Source: Algoriphagus sp. (GTDB lineage Bacteria; Bacteroidota; Bacteroidia; Cytophagales; Cyclobacteriaceae). Taken from it: 64,000 bases of DNA. The position numbers were made by a program, and so were the translations under genes. The notes under the pieces are model-generated. The model saw only the letters and a list, made by a program, of their open reading frames with translations, did not search any database and was not told the DNA's origin. Shown piece after piece: positions 16,970 through 26,344 of this stretch (its first letter is position 1; each line of letters begins with the position of its first letter). The stretch covers positions 1 through 64,000 of the forward strand of contig NZ_JAMWZB010000006.1 of assembly GCF_024305035.1 (NCBI RefSeq), given 5' to 3'.

Positions 16970-18697
16970 TTAGAATCCAGGGTTCTGAATCAGAATATCC
17001 GAACCTACCAAGTCAATTTGATCCAGCGGGATTGGATTATAGATGTAAGGATCGGTAAAGGTAGCTCCTCCGAATGTAGAAGAAAGGAACTGCGCTTCAT
17101 ACTGAAGGTAAGCGTTCATTTCTTCATTGACAATACCCCATCGAACCAAATCATAGAATCGATGTCCTTCCATGCCCAACTCAAGCATACGCTCAAGTCT
17201 TACTGCCTTACGGGCAACCGTAGGATCTGTCCAAGGCGTCTCATATAGACCAACTACGTAGTTGGCCGCAAGCGTACCATCTTCTCGTTCAAGGTTTGAG
17301 TTCTGAGCTCTTTCTCGAACCCGGTTTACTTTTTGACGAGCAGATTCCAAATTACCCGTTTCGATATCGGCCTCTGCGGACATCAACAACACATCAGAGA
17401 ATCGGATGATGTACACATTCAATCCAGTGTATCCTGGCGTCCAAGAAGAGTTATCCTGGAATGAACCTACTTCATCTCTAGAGTAAACATACTTTTTGTT
17501 CGAATAAGGACCGCCATTGGGCTGGTTACGGATCCAAGAAGATCCGGGGTGATCTTGCCAATCCAAGTACGGAATTCCTCTACGACCTACAGTATGATCC
17601 AGACGAGGATCCAAGTTTCCTGTGTCGGGAGTAAAGTCATCTCCACTTCCAAGACCCATATCGTTCTTCACCTGATTGGCTCCTTCATTGTATTGACGGT
17701 CTAGTAATGGAAGGCCATTAGCATCAGTACGGAAGGAGTTTACAAAACTAAAGCTAGGCTGGTAGAATCCGCAGCAAACTCCAGGAGCCGCCGAATTATA
17801 CGGGAAGTTCAAATCAAACTCTGGGTTGGCGTTATTGACAGATCCAGTACCCGCTGCAGACTGATAAGCCCACACCGTTTCCTGATTATTGTCAAATGCA
17901 CCTCTCCAAAGGTTCTGATATTGGTCAACCAAACCAAACTTCACGCCATTGGAAGTCACCCCATTAGCAATTACATCATCAAATAAGGTCTTTGCCTCAG
18001 CGTATTTTCCTTGATACAGATAGACTTTGGCCAAGTAGGCCTTTGCCGCCCACTGATTTACCCGGCCTACTTGAGGCTGAGTAGGAGGCAAGTTATCTAC
18101 TGCATATTGGAAATCAGCTTCAATAAAAGGCCATAGGTCCTGATTGTTGCTTATTTCTTCGAGACCTGATCCGTAATCTACCGTTTCATCCACATAAGGA
18201 GTATTGTTGTAGTCTCTTTTCAGTTCGAAGTAGTAATGACCTCTCAAGAAACGAGCTTGTGCACTGATACGGGTAATATCCGCTTCCGTTACATCATCAG
18301 CCGGATTTTGAATCAATCTCAACACTGAGTTTGCACGAGCGATGCCTTCGTAGGCACCATTCCATTTTGCTCCAATATCCCCAGATGCTGAGTTAGTTTC
18401 AAACCGCTGAATAGGGTTAATGGTCGCAAAGTCACCGGGGTCAGTCCCTTTGTTGGCTTCACCGCCTCTAATACTACCCCATACCCAATTGGATGCTGAG
18501 GCCAAACGGTTTGCACGACCGTTTACCTGGGAATATGCTGCAATCAAAGATGCCTCCAACCCCGCTACCGTAGACAACTGATTCTCTGCCAATACCCCTG
18601 TAGGGGCTACGTTAAGAAAATCATCGCTACAACTCACTGCTACCATCATCGCTGCGGATGATAATAGGGCTCCGATTTTTAATTTAAAATTGTTCAT
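16970..18697 (-). CDS. SusD/RagB-family outer-membrane lipoprotein
   Basis: A 575-residue SusD-like surface lipoprotein (signal peptide ending VAVSC, Cys23) with the usual TPR-like helical N-terminal region (LSTVAGLEASLIAAY; RFLRGHYYFELKRDY) and the conserved C-terminal RKAVRLERMLELGMEG, HRFYDLVRWG and YNPIPLDQID motifs. It caps the SusC channel and binds the nutrient oligomer on the cell surface. It lies 54 bases after the SusC gene and is followed by a terminator. No glycoside hydrolase sits in the operon, so the substrate is unknown. Confidence 0.96.
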   Translation of the reverse strand: MNNFKLKIGALLSSAAMMVAVSCSDDFLNVAPTGVLAENQLSTVAGLEASLIAAYSQVNGRANRLASASNWVWGSIRGGEANKGTDPGDFATINPIQRFETNSASGDIGAKWNGAYEGIARANSVLRLIQNPADDVTEADITRISAQARFLRGHYYFELKRDYNNTPYVDETVDYGSGLEEISNNQDLWPFIEADFQYAVDNLPPTQPQVGRVNQWAAKAYLAKVYLYQGKYAEAKTLFDDVIANGVTSNGVKFGLVDQYQNLWRGAFDNNQETVWAYQSAAGTGSVNNANPEFDLNFPYNSAAPGVCCGFYQPSFSFVNSFRTDANGLPLLDRQYNEGANQVKNDMGLGSGDDFTPDTGNLDPRLDHTVGRRGIPYLDWQDHPGSSWIRNQPNGGPYSNKKYVYSRDEVGSFQDNSSWTPGYTGLNVYIIRFSDVLLMSAEADIETGNLESARQKVNRVRERAQNSNLEREDGTLAANYVVGLYETPWTDPTVARKAVRLERMLELGMEGHRFYDLVRWGIVNEEMNAYLQYEAQFLSSTFGGATFTDPYIYNPIPLDQIDLVGSDILIQNPGF

Positions 18698-18751
18698 TTT
18701 TTATAATCTATTATAGTTTCTATAACTCGATTCAGATTTAAATGTTAACTA

Positions 18752-21700
18752 TTAGAAACTCAGGTTTACTCCAAAAGTATACCCTCTTGTTACTGGATAG
18801 TTTCCGATATCGATACCGAAAGTGGTATCAGCAGATCCACCTACTGCAGGATCCAACCCTGAATAACCGGTTAAGGTAAATAGATTGTTTGCCCCTGCGA
18901 AGATTCTAGCTCTTCCGATGTTATACTTATCCAAGAATTGCTGTGGAAGGGTATAGCCCAACGTCACGTTTTGCAATCTCAAGTACGAGCCGTCCTCAAT
19001 GTAGTAGGAATTAGCTTGCTCAGAAGTTGAGAAGTTGGTGGTTCTTTCTACGATTGGCACGGTAGCATTTGGATTTTCAGGAGTCCAAGAATCCTTCAAT
19101 CGCTCAGAAATTGCAGCACCTTCAAAAGTCTGGAAGAAGTCAGTAAACCAACGAGACTGGTTCCATACTTCGTTTCCTACAGATGCATAGAAATAAGCAG
19201 CAATATCGAATCCTTTGTATCCTACAGAGAAGTTAAGACCTCCTGTAAAATCAGGAACCGGAGAACCCAAGAAGGTACGATCATCAGGAGTAATTTCTCC
19301 ATCGCCATCGATATCTTCAAACTTCAATCGACCTGGAGCAGCACCTTGTTGATCGGCATGGCTTGCTACATCTTCTTCACTTTGGAATAGGCCAATTTGC
19401 TTATATCCAAAGAAAGCAGATAGAGATTGGCCCACTTGGTTTCTGATTGGCTGGATCCCTCTAAAGCTAGGGTTGATGGAAGTAATGAAATCCAAACCTG
19501 GTGCAAGAGATACAATCTCATTTTTCAAAGTGGAACCCGTTACGGTCAACTCATAAGTGAATTGAGAGGAAAGATTACCTCGAGTAGTCACCAAAAGATC
19601 CAAACCACTATTGGACATCTCACCAATATTAATAAACGGAGGAGTTGCATTACTACCTGCCGTTTGAGGAATTGGCAATTGGAATAGTAAGTCTTTGGTA
19701 TCTTTTTTCCACCAATCAAAGATCACATCCAAGCGACCATTGTAGAAGGTACCGTCAAACCCAATATTTTGAGTAACCGCAGTTTCCCACTGGGTATTGG
19801 GGTTACCGATACGGGTTCTTCTAAAACCAATCACGGCAGAAGAGTTGGATCCAGAGATATCATAAGAAGATGCTCCGATATCACCTCCAAAGGTAGAGAA
19901 TTGGTTGGTAGCCGGTACTGGGTTTGAGTTACCCATTTGTCCCCAACCCCCTCGGATTTTCAAATCATCAATCCAAGAAGCGGATTGCATAAAGGGCTCC
20001 GAAGAGATTCTCCATGCTGCAGAAAATGCAGGGAAGGTTCCATATCGAGCATTTATACCAAATACGGATGAACCATCGCGTCGTAATACCGCACTAAAGA
20101 GGTACTTATCATTGTAAGTGTAATTTACTCGTCCAAAATAGGAAGCAAAGTTTACCCCTCTGAATAATCCAGAGTTTACAATTCGTGTACTTACCGGTAG
20201 ATTGGTGATGGTAATAAAGTCTGGATCTTGAGAGAAAGGATTCTGTCCATTTGCATCGATATTTCTACCTGATCCAGTATTCAAGGCTTCTTGACCTACA
20301 ATCACATCAAATGCATGCTTATCAAAGGTTTTCTTCCAAGCAAGAGTATTGGTGAAAGTCCAGGCAAAACTAAATCCAGATCCTTCGTTGTATCCAAAAG
20401 CAGAGTTGTTCTCTGAGTTTTCATACTGTCTTCTGCTATAGCCCCAATAGTAATAATTGTTGTATTGCCCCCCGATAGTAGTACGGAACGTCAAATCTTC
20501 AATTAAATCAATCTCGGCATACACATTACCAAAAATATTGGCATTGAAGTTTCTATTGTCTTTCTGACCTTCACGACTAGCTACTGGGTTTCTTGGGTTA
20601 TTAAAATCACCTACCGAAGTACCTGCATAGCCGCCAAACTCATCATATACCGGTATAATGGAAGGCATCCGGAAGGCACCAAGGATATCATTCTCATCCA
20701 GTGCAATTCCTCTACCTCCTGCACCACCGGATTGTCCTAAGACTTGACGATAGGTAGCTTGGAAGTTCTCTCCAATACGGATTCGGTTGGTTACATCAAA
20801 TTCAGAGTTCGCTCTTAAGGAGATACGCTTAAAATCGTTATTCAACAAAATACCTGCCTGATCCTGATAACCCATCCCGATATAGAATCGACTCGTTTCA
20901 GAACCACCGCTTAGACCAATGGAATGTCTGTGAAGCGGAGCGGTCCGGGTAATGGCATCATACCAGTCTGTGCCTTCTCCTGTTGCGGCTCTAATTAACT
21001 GAAGAACTGGTCCCGCATTAGGATCCACATTGTACCAAGCTGCTTGTTGCTCAATCTGGGCTGCAGAAAGTGGACCGGGTTGACCGGGAACATTTTCGAG
21101 TGTCCCGTCTGAATTTTGACGAATCACACTTAGATAATAAGGTAAAACTGGAGAAGTTCCAGAACCAAAATGATCATGTCCAAATTCTGGATCATCCCCA
21201 TCAATCATGGCTTGATTACGTTCCGCTAACCAAGTGTACTCGGCAAAATCAGCAGGGTTCATCATGTCCAAGCCTTGACCCGGATCGGTAGCACCAAACA
21301 TCCCATTGTAATCCACTCGGATTTTCTCATTGCTTCTGGTGCCTTTCTTGGTGGTGTAAATAATTACCCCATTGGAAGCTCTCGCCCCATAAATAGAGGC
21401 AGCCGCGGCATCTTTCAATACCGTAGTAGACTCAATGTCATCTGGATTTAAGAAGTCCGTATTGGTTACCGGAACTCCATCAACGACATAAAGGGGTTCG
21501 TTTCCACCGAAGGAACCAAAACCCCGAACCCGAATGATGGATGTAGTACCTGGCTGACCGTTGGTAATTACAGTCACCCCGGAAACACGACCCTGTAACG
21601 TCTGTTCCACGTTACCTGTAGGAATTACCGTCAGATCCTTAGGGTCCACTGTTGCGATCGCACCGGTCGTCTCTCTCCGGCTGTCGATCGTATACCCCGT

Positions 21701-22027
21701 CACAACAAGCTCTGTTAAGGTTTGCTCATCTGGGGTTAATTTAACATCGATGACGCTGCGGTTTCCCACCAGTTGTTCGACTCTAGTATAACCGATAAAA
21801 GAGAAAACTAAAACAGCTTCATCATTAGGCACATTGAGGGAGAACTTCCCGTCAATATCCGTGGCTGTACCATTGGTCGTCCCTTTCACGAGGACAGAGA
21901 CTCCAGGTAAGCCCGTATCAAATTCATCCAGAACGGTACCGGTCACTACGCGTTGCGCCAGGACAGCCGAACTGGTTATCACTAAGAGCAGGAATGCAGC
22001 ACTTAGATTTTTGTAAAGATTTTTCAT
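18752..22027 (-). CDS. SusC/RagA-family TonB-dependent transporter
   Basis: A 1091-residue outer-membrane transporter: signal peptide ending VLAQ, a CarboxypepD-like domain (about 27-110, GTVLDEFDTGLPGVSV), plug domain (about 115-230, with QGRVSGVTV, IRVRGFGS, PLYVVDGVP and SIYGARASNGVI) and a 22-strand type barrel ending in YTFGVNLSF with the terminal aromatic residue. With the SusD partner it takes up oligomers using TonB energy. The ATG at 22027 precedes the signal peptide; ATGs at 22033 and 22063 are less likely. The upstream 500 bases hold dyads (see separate entries). Confidence 0.96.
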   Translation of the reverse strand: MKNLYKNLSAAFLLLVITSSAVLAQRVVTGTVLDEFDTGLPGVSVLVKGTTNGTATDIDGKFSLNVPNDEAVLVFSFIGYTRVEQLVGNRSVIDVKLTPDEQTLTELVVTGYTIDSRRETTGAIATVDPKDLTVIPTGNVEQTLQGRVSGVTVITNGQPGTTSIIRVRGFGSFGGNEPLYVVDGVPVTNTDFLNPDDIESTTVLKDAAAASIYGARASNGVIIYTTKKGTRSNEKIRVDYNGMFGATDPGQGLDMMNPADFAEYTWLAERNQAMIDGDDPEFGHDHFGSGTSPVLPYYLSVIRQNSDGTLENVPGQPGPLSAAQIEQQAAWYNVDPNAGPVLQLIRAATGEGTDWYDAITRTAPLHRHSIGLSGGSETSRFYIGMGYQDQAGILLNNDFKRISLRANSEFDVTNRIRIGENFQATYRQVLGQSGGAGGRGIALDENDILGAFRMPSIIPVYDEFGGYAGTSVGDFNNPRNPVASREGQKDNRNFNANIFGNVYAEIDLIEDLTFRTTIGGQYNNYYYWGYSRRQYENSENNSAFGYNEGSGFSFAWTFTNTLAWKKTFDKHAFDVIVGQEALNTGSGRNIDANGQNPFSQDPDFITITNLPVSTRIVNSGLFRGVNFASYFGRVNYTYNDKYLFSAVLRRDGSSVFGINARYGTFPAFSAAWRISSEPFMQSASWIDDLKIRGGWGQMGNSNPVPATNQFSTFGGDIGASSYDISGSNSSAVIGFRRTRIGNPNTQWETAVTQNIGFDGTFYNGRLDVIFDWWKKDTKDLLFQLPIPQTAGSNATPPFINIGEMSNSGLDLLVTTRGNLSSQFTYELTVTGSTLKNEIVSLAPGLDFITSINPSFRGIQPIRNQVGQSLSAFFGYKQIGLFQSEEDVASHADQQGAAPGRLKFEDIDGDGEITPDDRTFLGSPVPDFTGGLNFSVGYKGFDIAAYFYASVGNEVWNQSRWFTDFFQTFEGAAISERLKDSWTPENPNATVPIVERTTNFSTSEQANSYYIEDGSYLRLQNVTLGYTLPQQFLDKYNIGRARIFAGANNLFTLTGYSGLDPAVGGSADTTFGIDIGNYPVTRGYTFGVNLSF

Positions 22028-22087
22028 AAACATAGATAGATTGGGTAACAAGATTAATCTCAAATACTTGTTTGTTAATTGATATGC

Positions 22088-22159
22088 AATCGTTTGCGAT
22101 TATTCTCAAAATAATTGCAATAGAAGTTTTCTCGAATTTTCGAAAGGTCTATTGCGATT
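22088..22159 (-). promoter_or_regulatory. Dyads overlapping a possible susC-like promoter
   Basis: A small stem AATCG/CGATT (22088-22092 with 22097-22101) is followed by a longer inverted repeat (22113-22124 with 22148-22159, core GCAATAGA, 12 pairs with one G-T). Between them a near-consensus minus-strand -7 element (TTATTTTG, 22107-22114) overlaps the edge of the long arm. Either an operator at the promoter or a leader RNA fold, about 60-130 bases before the ATG. Confidence 0.45.
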
Positions 22160-22444
22160 ATACCACGGTACGAATACCTGCAAAAGGATGAAATCCTATA
22201 GGTTTGAGTGCATCTAGCGATGCCACGTGAGAGACGGAGGTTTAGCTAGGAAGGATAGGTCATAGGCAGTATTTTGGGTTTTATTGTACAACTTAATCAT
22301 CAATGTTAAAGATTCTAAAACAAAATTCAAATTCCTTAACAGAAATATTATTTGGTAATGGAAAGATTTTACAGTAGGAATCTTCCAATCAATTTTAAAT
22401 TGACAATCTAATGTAGCCGATTTTTGACTGAATCAAAACCGGAA

Positions 22445-22490
22445 ACTGTTAAAAATGAGCTTCTTTGACAAAAAACACCTCATTTTTTGC
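22445..22490 (-). terminator. Terminator-like hairpin after OmpA-TPR gene
   Basis: Arms 22451-22459 and 22479-22487 (AAAAATGAG core) with a 19-base loop; minus-strand end is U-rich but short. Placed 38 bases after the stop at 22525. Confidence 0.5.
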
Positions 22491-22524
22491 CCGGAATTCA
22501 AAAATTCTACAAAATCTTCTAGTA

Positions 22525-24309
22525 TTAATTTTTTTTCAAAATCTTAAAAAATTCTGGATCTTCTCTTAACTCTTCGAAGCTTGGATCGGACATAATTCGA
22601 GCGTAAATCCCAGCATTGGATTTTGCAGCTCGATCAAGATGGATTAGTGCAGTCTCCTTTTGACCACTATTAATGGCAATCAGCGCTAGCCCATAATAGC
22701 CATAACCAAACTCTCGGTTTTTCACCACGGATTCCTCAAAAGAAATGGAGGCATTGGCGTAGTCTCCTGCCAGATAAAAGGCCAAGCCTTTATTAAAGTA
22801 ATCCGCAGGATCGGTAAAAGGGTAATCAAATCTCAATAGCGCCAGTTTATAATCCCCTCGGATGATATCCAAAGCTCCACGCAAACTTTCATTTTTCATC
22901 AAAAAATCAGAATTTCTTGTCATTACGGAGGCATCAGAGAGAAATTGATAGGCTTCCCAATAGTATCCTCGAAGCGCATAAATCTGTCCCAGATTATGTA
23001 GGGAGTAGGGATTTTTCTCGATTTTGGCTGCGCGATTGAGGAGCCATTCTGCCTCATCCCAAAGCTTTTCCTTCCGGTCTAAATCCAGTGTTTGTTGGGC
23101 TTCACGCATTCGGATAACTGCCAGATTATTATAGGGCAAAGCCAATCCAAAAAGCTCGGTCATTTTACTATAAATCTCAGCTTTCTTCTCCAACCTCGGG
23201 CTTCCCTCGGCAGCAATAGCCCAATCCAAAAAGGAAAAACTCGACTGGGAAGATTTCTGATTCAATTCCCTCTGAAGACGAGAATAATCCCGTTGAGACA
23301 ATCCATTACCCGAGCGGGCTACCACCTCAATTTTTGCCACTCTAAGCTTGGGAAACAAGGATCTGGAAAGCTGTGAAAAACCCGGAATTTGCTTGAGTTT
23401 TTGCTGTTGGTCCAAAAAATCCGTCCCATCCATCAGCACCGTATAATATTGTTCTTTTCGTTGGTCACTAATTTCATCCTCTTCCCGCAGTAAAAGTCTA
23501 AAATCAAACCAATCATTCCACCGGGCAGACGCTTCAATGAGTGAGTCTCTCAACAGAATTTTCCGAGAAATCAATTCTTGTTTCACTGTCTCAGCCCGAT
23601 CCATTCCCAATTTGCTGTTTCTCCCTTCCGAGGCTTCAGGAGATTGCAAACCGGTAACTTTAACCGATTCTATAAACGGATGCTCGATCAAAAACTCTCG
23701 CAGGGACTTGAAAATGGCTTCATTGGCTTCTGTCTTTCTGAATTCAGAACTTCCGGGATTAAACTGAACAGTCGACTCAAAGGTCCTGCTTATTCCTCGC
23801 TCTTGCATCCCGGTTGGGATCATCAGACCGACAGATGGAATCGCTTCCCCCGAATTTACCTGCCCGATTTTCACCAAAAATGGGGTCGTGATGATGCCTT
23901 TTGCGAGGACTTTGGATTCAAAAGCTTCCTCTCTATTTTTTTTTCCCTGAAAAAATTCCAAGATGAGCTGTGCCGATTCCATCCAAGGCTCAAAGGCCAG
24001 GATAAAATCCCTTTGGTAGGAATAATTGGCTAGATTCTTTTGTAATTCGAAAAATCCCAGATCTAAATTTACTTCTGCTGTTTTCAATGAAAGTTTCACC
24101 TGGGGATTTCTGGGAGTAACCACCGATTCAATGGGGATTTCGCCTTGAATGGAAAAGCGGACAGAATCTCTAAAATAGGTTAATTTGTCAGGTTTAAGCT
24201 GAACATTTTCCAAAAACCGATAATTCTGAGTCCATCCAATAGTTCCGAATTGGAGAAAAACAAAAAACAGAAGAATATTAAATTTTGATGAAAACAATGA
24301 GGCCGACAT
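22525..24309 (-). CDS. Exported OmpA-like/TPR protein
   Basis: A 594-residue protein with an N-terminal signal peptide (hydrophobic 10-22, ending GWTQ). Residues about 178-255 resemble an OmpA-type peptidoglycan-binding domain (VQFNPGSSEF; SPEASEGRNSKLGMDRAETV), though less conserved than usual. The C-terminal half (about 370-590) is a run of TPR repeats (LHNLGQIYALRGYYWEAY; FNKGLAFYLAGDYANAS). This suggests a periplasmic scaffold that touches the cell wall. It stands alone on the minus strand, divergent from a PspC-like gene. Partner unknown. Confidence 0.75.
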   Translation of the reverse strand: MSASLFSSKFNILLFFVFLQFGTIGWTQNYRFLENVQLKPDKLTYFRDSVRFSIQGEIPIESVVTPRNPQVKLSLKTAEVNLDLGFFELQKNLANYSYQRDFILAFEPWMESAQLILEFFQGKKNREEAFESKVLAKGIITTPFLVKIGQVNSGEAIPSVGLMIPTGMQERGISRTFESTVQFNPGSSEFRKTEANEAIFKSLREFLIEHPFIESVKVTGLQSPEASEGRNSKLGMDRAETVKQELISRKILLRDSLIEASARWNDWFDFRLLLREEDEISDQRKEQYYTVLMDGTDFLDQQQKLKQIPGFSQLSRSLFPKLRVAKIEVVARSGNGLSQRDYSRLQRELNQKSSQSSFSFLDWAIAAEGSPRLEKKAEIYSKMTELFGLALPYNNLAVIRMREAQQTLDLDRKEKLWDEAEWLLNRAAKIEKNPYSLHNLGQIYALRGYYWEAYQFLSDASVMTRNSDFLMKNESLRGALDIIRGDYKLALLRFDYPFTDPADYFNKGLAFYLAGDYANASISFEESVVKNREFGYGYYGLALIAINSGQKETALIHLDRAAKSNAGIYARIMSDPSFEELREDPEFFKILKKN

Positions 24310-24340
24310 TTTGCTTAGCTAATTCTAGAATGAATTTTGA

Positions 24341-24348
24341 TATATTTG
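24341..24348 (+). promoter_or_regulatory. Bacteroidota -7 element for PspC-like gene
   Basis: TATATTTG is an exact TAnnTTTG match, 24 bases before the ATG at 24373. No good -33 TTTG at ideal spacing. Confidence 0.5.
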
Positions 24349-24372
24349 TATATAACTAAACCACTGAAGATC

Positions 24373-24591
24373 ATGCAGAAATTAAAGTTGTTTTTCGAAG
24401 AGCGTGCTTTTGGGGTATGCTCGAGACTAGGTGAAAAGCTCAACTTTCCGATTGACAGCATACGTCTGTTTTTCATTTATTCGTCATTTATCACCTTGGG
24501 CTCCCCGGTGATTGTCTATGTTTCGATGGCAATGATGATGAAAATCCGTAAGTATTTCCGCAAGATGAATAATCCTGTTCTTTTTGATTAA
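24373..24591 (+). CDS. Small PspC-domain membrane protein
   Basis: A 72-residue protein consisting of one PspC-like domain: a short basic N-terminus, GVCSRLGEKLNFPIDSIRLF, then a hydrophobic helix (about 33-55) and a basic tail. PspC proteins take part in membrane-stress response, but small stand-alone versions are common in Bacteroidota and of unknown role. The ATG at 24373 lies just after a consensus -7 element. Its stop codon overlaps the stop of the convergent glycosyltransferase gene. Confidence 0.75.
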   Translation: MQKLKLFFEERAFGVCSRLGEKLNFPIDSIRLFFIYSSFITLGSPVIVYVSMAMMMKIRKYFRKMNNPVLFD

Positions 24592-25586
24592 AGATTGGAG
24601 AAATATTTCTTTCTCAGAACCAAAAAATTCCAGAAAATCAGGTCCACTGGACCTTTTTTTATGGGCTTTGGCCCCAAGTGGTTCGTTTTTTCGACCAAGT
24701 GTCGAGATTTCCAAAAATCCCAATAGGCCTCAAAAACTGCGACGAACATTTCTCGCTTTCCAGAAATCAAATAACCCATACCTGCCGCAAATTCCATTCC
24801 TGCTTTTAGTAAAAAAATCAAGAAAAAGCGGGCAGCCCCTTCATTTTTTGCGATCATTCGGAGGCTGTTTCGAATATTTAAATAGAGTTTTCGAGGACTA
24901 CTCCTATCCAAAGTTGCTCCACCCAAATGGTAAACTACGGATTCCGCACTAAATCCAATTTTCCAACCTTTCCTCCTCCACCGAAGACAAAGATCAATCT
25001 CCTCCATATGGGCAAAAAAATGCGCATCAAATCCACCCGCCTCATGAAAATGCCTGGCCCGGAGGGCAAAACAAGCACCTGAAGCCCAATCCACTTCGAT
25101 CGAATCTTCGTATTGCCCCCTATCCTGCTCGATGACATTCCAAATTCTACCCCGGCAATAGGGATAATACAGGGAATCGAGAAAACCGCCCGCTGCTCCC
25201 GCATAGTCAAAAAAGTCAGGGTTTTGAACAGATAAAATTTTTGGCTGAACGGCTACGTAGTCCTCCTTTTTCTGAAGGAAACCAATCAGGCTCAGATCCC
25301 AATTGGGGCTGACTTCAACATCCGAATTGACCAGAATGTAAAACTCGTATTTCCCTTTAAGCTGCTCCAGTCCCCAATTATAACCTCCGGCATAACCAAA
25401 GTTTTCAGAAAGATGTATCAAATGTACCGCTGGAAAAACTCCTGATAAAACGGCTAAAGAGTCATCCGAACTGGCATTGTCAACCACCCAAATGTCATAG
25501 CTAGAGCATTGACAAATGGAAGGCAGGAAACGCTCAAGCATTTCCCGTCCGTTATAATTGAGGATGACTATGGCGCAGGTTTTCAT
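24588..25586 (-). CDS. Family 2 glycosyltransferase
   Basis: A 332-residue GT2 enzyme with a GT-A fold: nucleotide-sugar site IVILNYNGREM and VVDNASSDDS, metal site around LVNSDVEVS, ENFGYAGGYN, and the acceptor/catalytic region SGACFALRA and HMEEIDLCLRWRRKGW. This pattern is that of the rhamnosyltransferase-like GT2 group. The C-terminal part has an amphipathic or membrane-associated segment (RFFLIFLLKAGMEF). It is coupled to ybaB by an ATGA overlap. Donor and acceptor unknown; no other cell-surface polysaccharide gene is nearby. Confidence 0.9.
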   Translation of the reverse strand: MKTCAIVILNYNGREMLERFLPSICQCSSYDIWVVDNASSDDSLAVLSGVFPAVHLIHLSENFGYAGGYNWGLEQLKGKYEFYILVNSDVEVSPNWDLSLIGFLQKKEDYVAVQPKILSVQNPDFFDYAGAAGGFLDSLYYPYCRGRIWNVIEQDRGQYEDSIEVDWASGACFALRARHFHEAGGFDAHFFAHMEEIDLCLRWRRKGWKIGFSAESVVYHLGGATLDRSSPRKLYLNIRNSLRMIAKNEGAARFFLIFLLKAGMEFAAGMGYLISGKREMFVAVFEAYWDFWKSRHLVEKTNHLGPKPIKKGPVDLIFWNFLVLRKKYFSNL

Positions 25587-25918
25587 CCAAACATGCTTCC
25601 CAAGTCCATTCCTGGGATATTCGGCATCATTCCTTCCGTGGCTGATTTCATCGCGGCTTTGATTTTGACCTCAATGGCTTCCATGGCGATATTGGTAGCG
25701 GCTACAACCAAGTCACTCAACATCTCTTTATCAGATGGAGTCAAAAGCGATTCATCCATTTCAATTTTGAGAACCTTCCGCTCTCCATTGACCGTGACTT
25801 TGACCAAACCTGCACCAGATTCTCCCTCGGCGGTAAGATGAACCAATTTGGACTGGGCTTCTTTGATTTTGGCCTGAGCCTCCTTGACCTTATTCATCAT
25901 ATTCATGATATCAAACAT
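25583..25918 (-). CDS. ybaB: YbaB/EbfC nucleoid-associated protein
   Basis: A 111-residue protein with the YbaB pattern: N-terminal helix MFDIMNMMNKVKEAQAK, central strand block (GAGLVKVTVNGERKVLKIE), and a Met/Gly-rich C-terminal tail. Forms dimers that bind DNA. In many bacteria it sits by dnaX-recR, not the case here; instead it precedes a glycosyltransferase with an ATGA overlap. Confidence 0.9.
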   Translation of the reverse strand: MFDIMNMMNKVKEAQAKIKEAQSKLVHLTAEGESGAGLVKVTVNGERKVLKIEMDESLLTPSDKEMLSDLVVAATNIAMEAIEVKIKAAMKSATEGMMPNIPGMDLGSMFG

Positions 25919-25959
25919 GGGATCCTATTTAAAATTAAACTTATTTTTAACATGCTATT

Positions 25960-25974
25960 CCAAATAAAATTTGG
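25960..25974. promoter_or_regulatory. Palindrome CCAAAT-N3-ATTTGG in divergent region
   Basis: A perfect 6-base inverted repeat with 3-base spacer, 42 bases upstream of ybaB and 89 upstream of the small hypothetical gene. It overlaps a minus-strand near-consensus -7 element (TTTATTTG, 25961-25968), so a repressor bound here could block ybaB transcription. Confidence 0.4.
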
Positions 25975-26062
25975 TATATTTATTCTTATGCAATTTATAA
26001 GGTAATTTTTTGTAACATTTATGGAATTTTATCGATTAATGAAGTAATCAAATTTCCTAACC

Positions 26063-26344
26063 ATGCACACAACCATCAAAATCGATAAAGAAAACATTTC
26101 AACTCTACGCTTTGGACTCAAAGAAGTTCTTCAATCTCCCGAAGAAATTAAAATGCGGCTTTTTGAATTGGAGCGATCCCAGACGTTGGGCAACTTACTT
26201 CAGACCAAAGTCCGGATCACTTTCCAGTCCTTTGACGAACAAATTTATGAAGTGTACACCACCGTATGGGCCGTCGGAAATCAATTTGTCCTTTTAAAAG
26301 GAGGAATCACCATCCCCATCCATTCGATTATTCAAATTGACTAA
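26063..26344 (+). CDS. Conserved-looking small protein of unknown function
   Basis: A 93-residue soluble protein without signal or membrane segment. The first half looks helical (FGLKEVLQSPEEIKMRLFEL) and the second half is beta-rich (TKVRITFQSFDEQIYEVYTT; FVLLKGGITIPIHSIIQID), like a small PH/Sm-type barrel. I do not recognise a family. It is preceded by an AT-rich divergent region with a palindrome and its stop overlaps the hisS stop (4 bases, tail to tail). A real gene is likely because of the codon use and the clean start. Confidence 0.65.
   Translation: MHTTIKIDKENISTLRFGLKEVLQSPEEIKMRLFELERSQTLGNLLQTKVRITFQSFDEQIYEVYTTVWAVGNQFVLLKGGITIPIHSIIQID

Larger units (their letters stand above)
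22028..22524. other. Intergenic region upstream of susC-like gene
   Basis: A 497-base stretch without a supportable gene. It holds two dyads near a possible -7 element for the susC-like gene (22088-22159) and a terminator-like stem for the TPR gene (22451-22487). I see no protein remnant and no recognised RNA in the rest. Confidence 0.7.
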
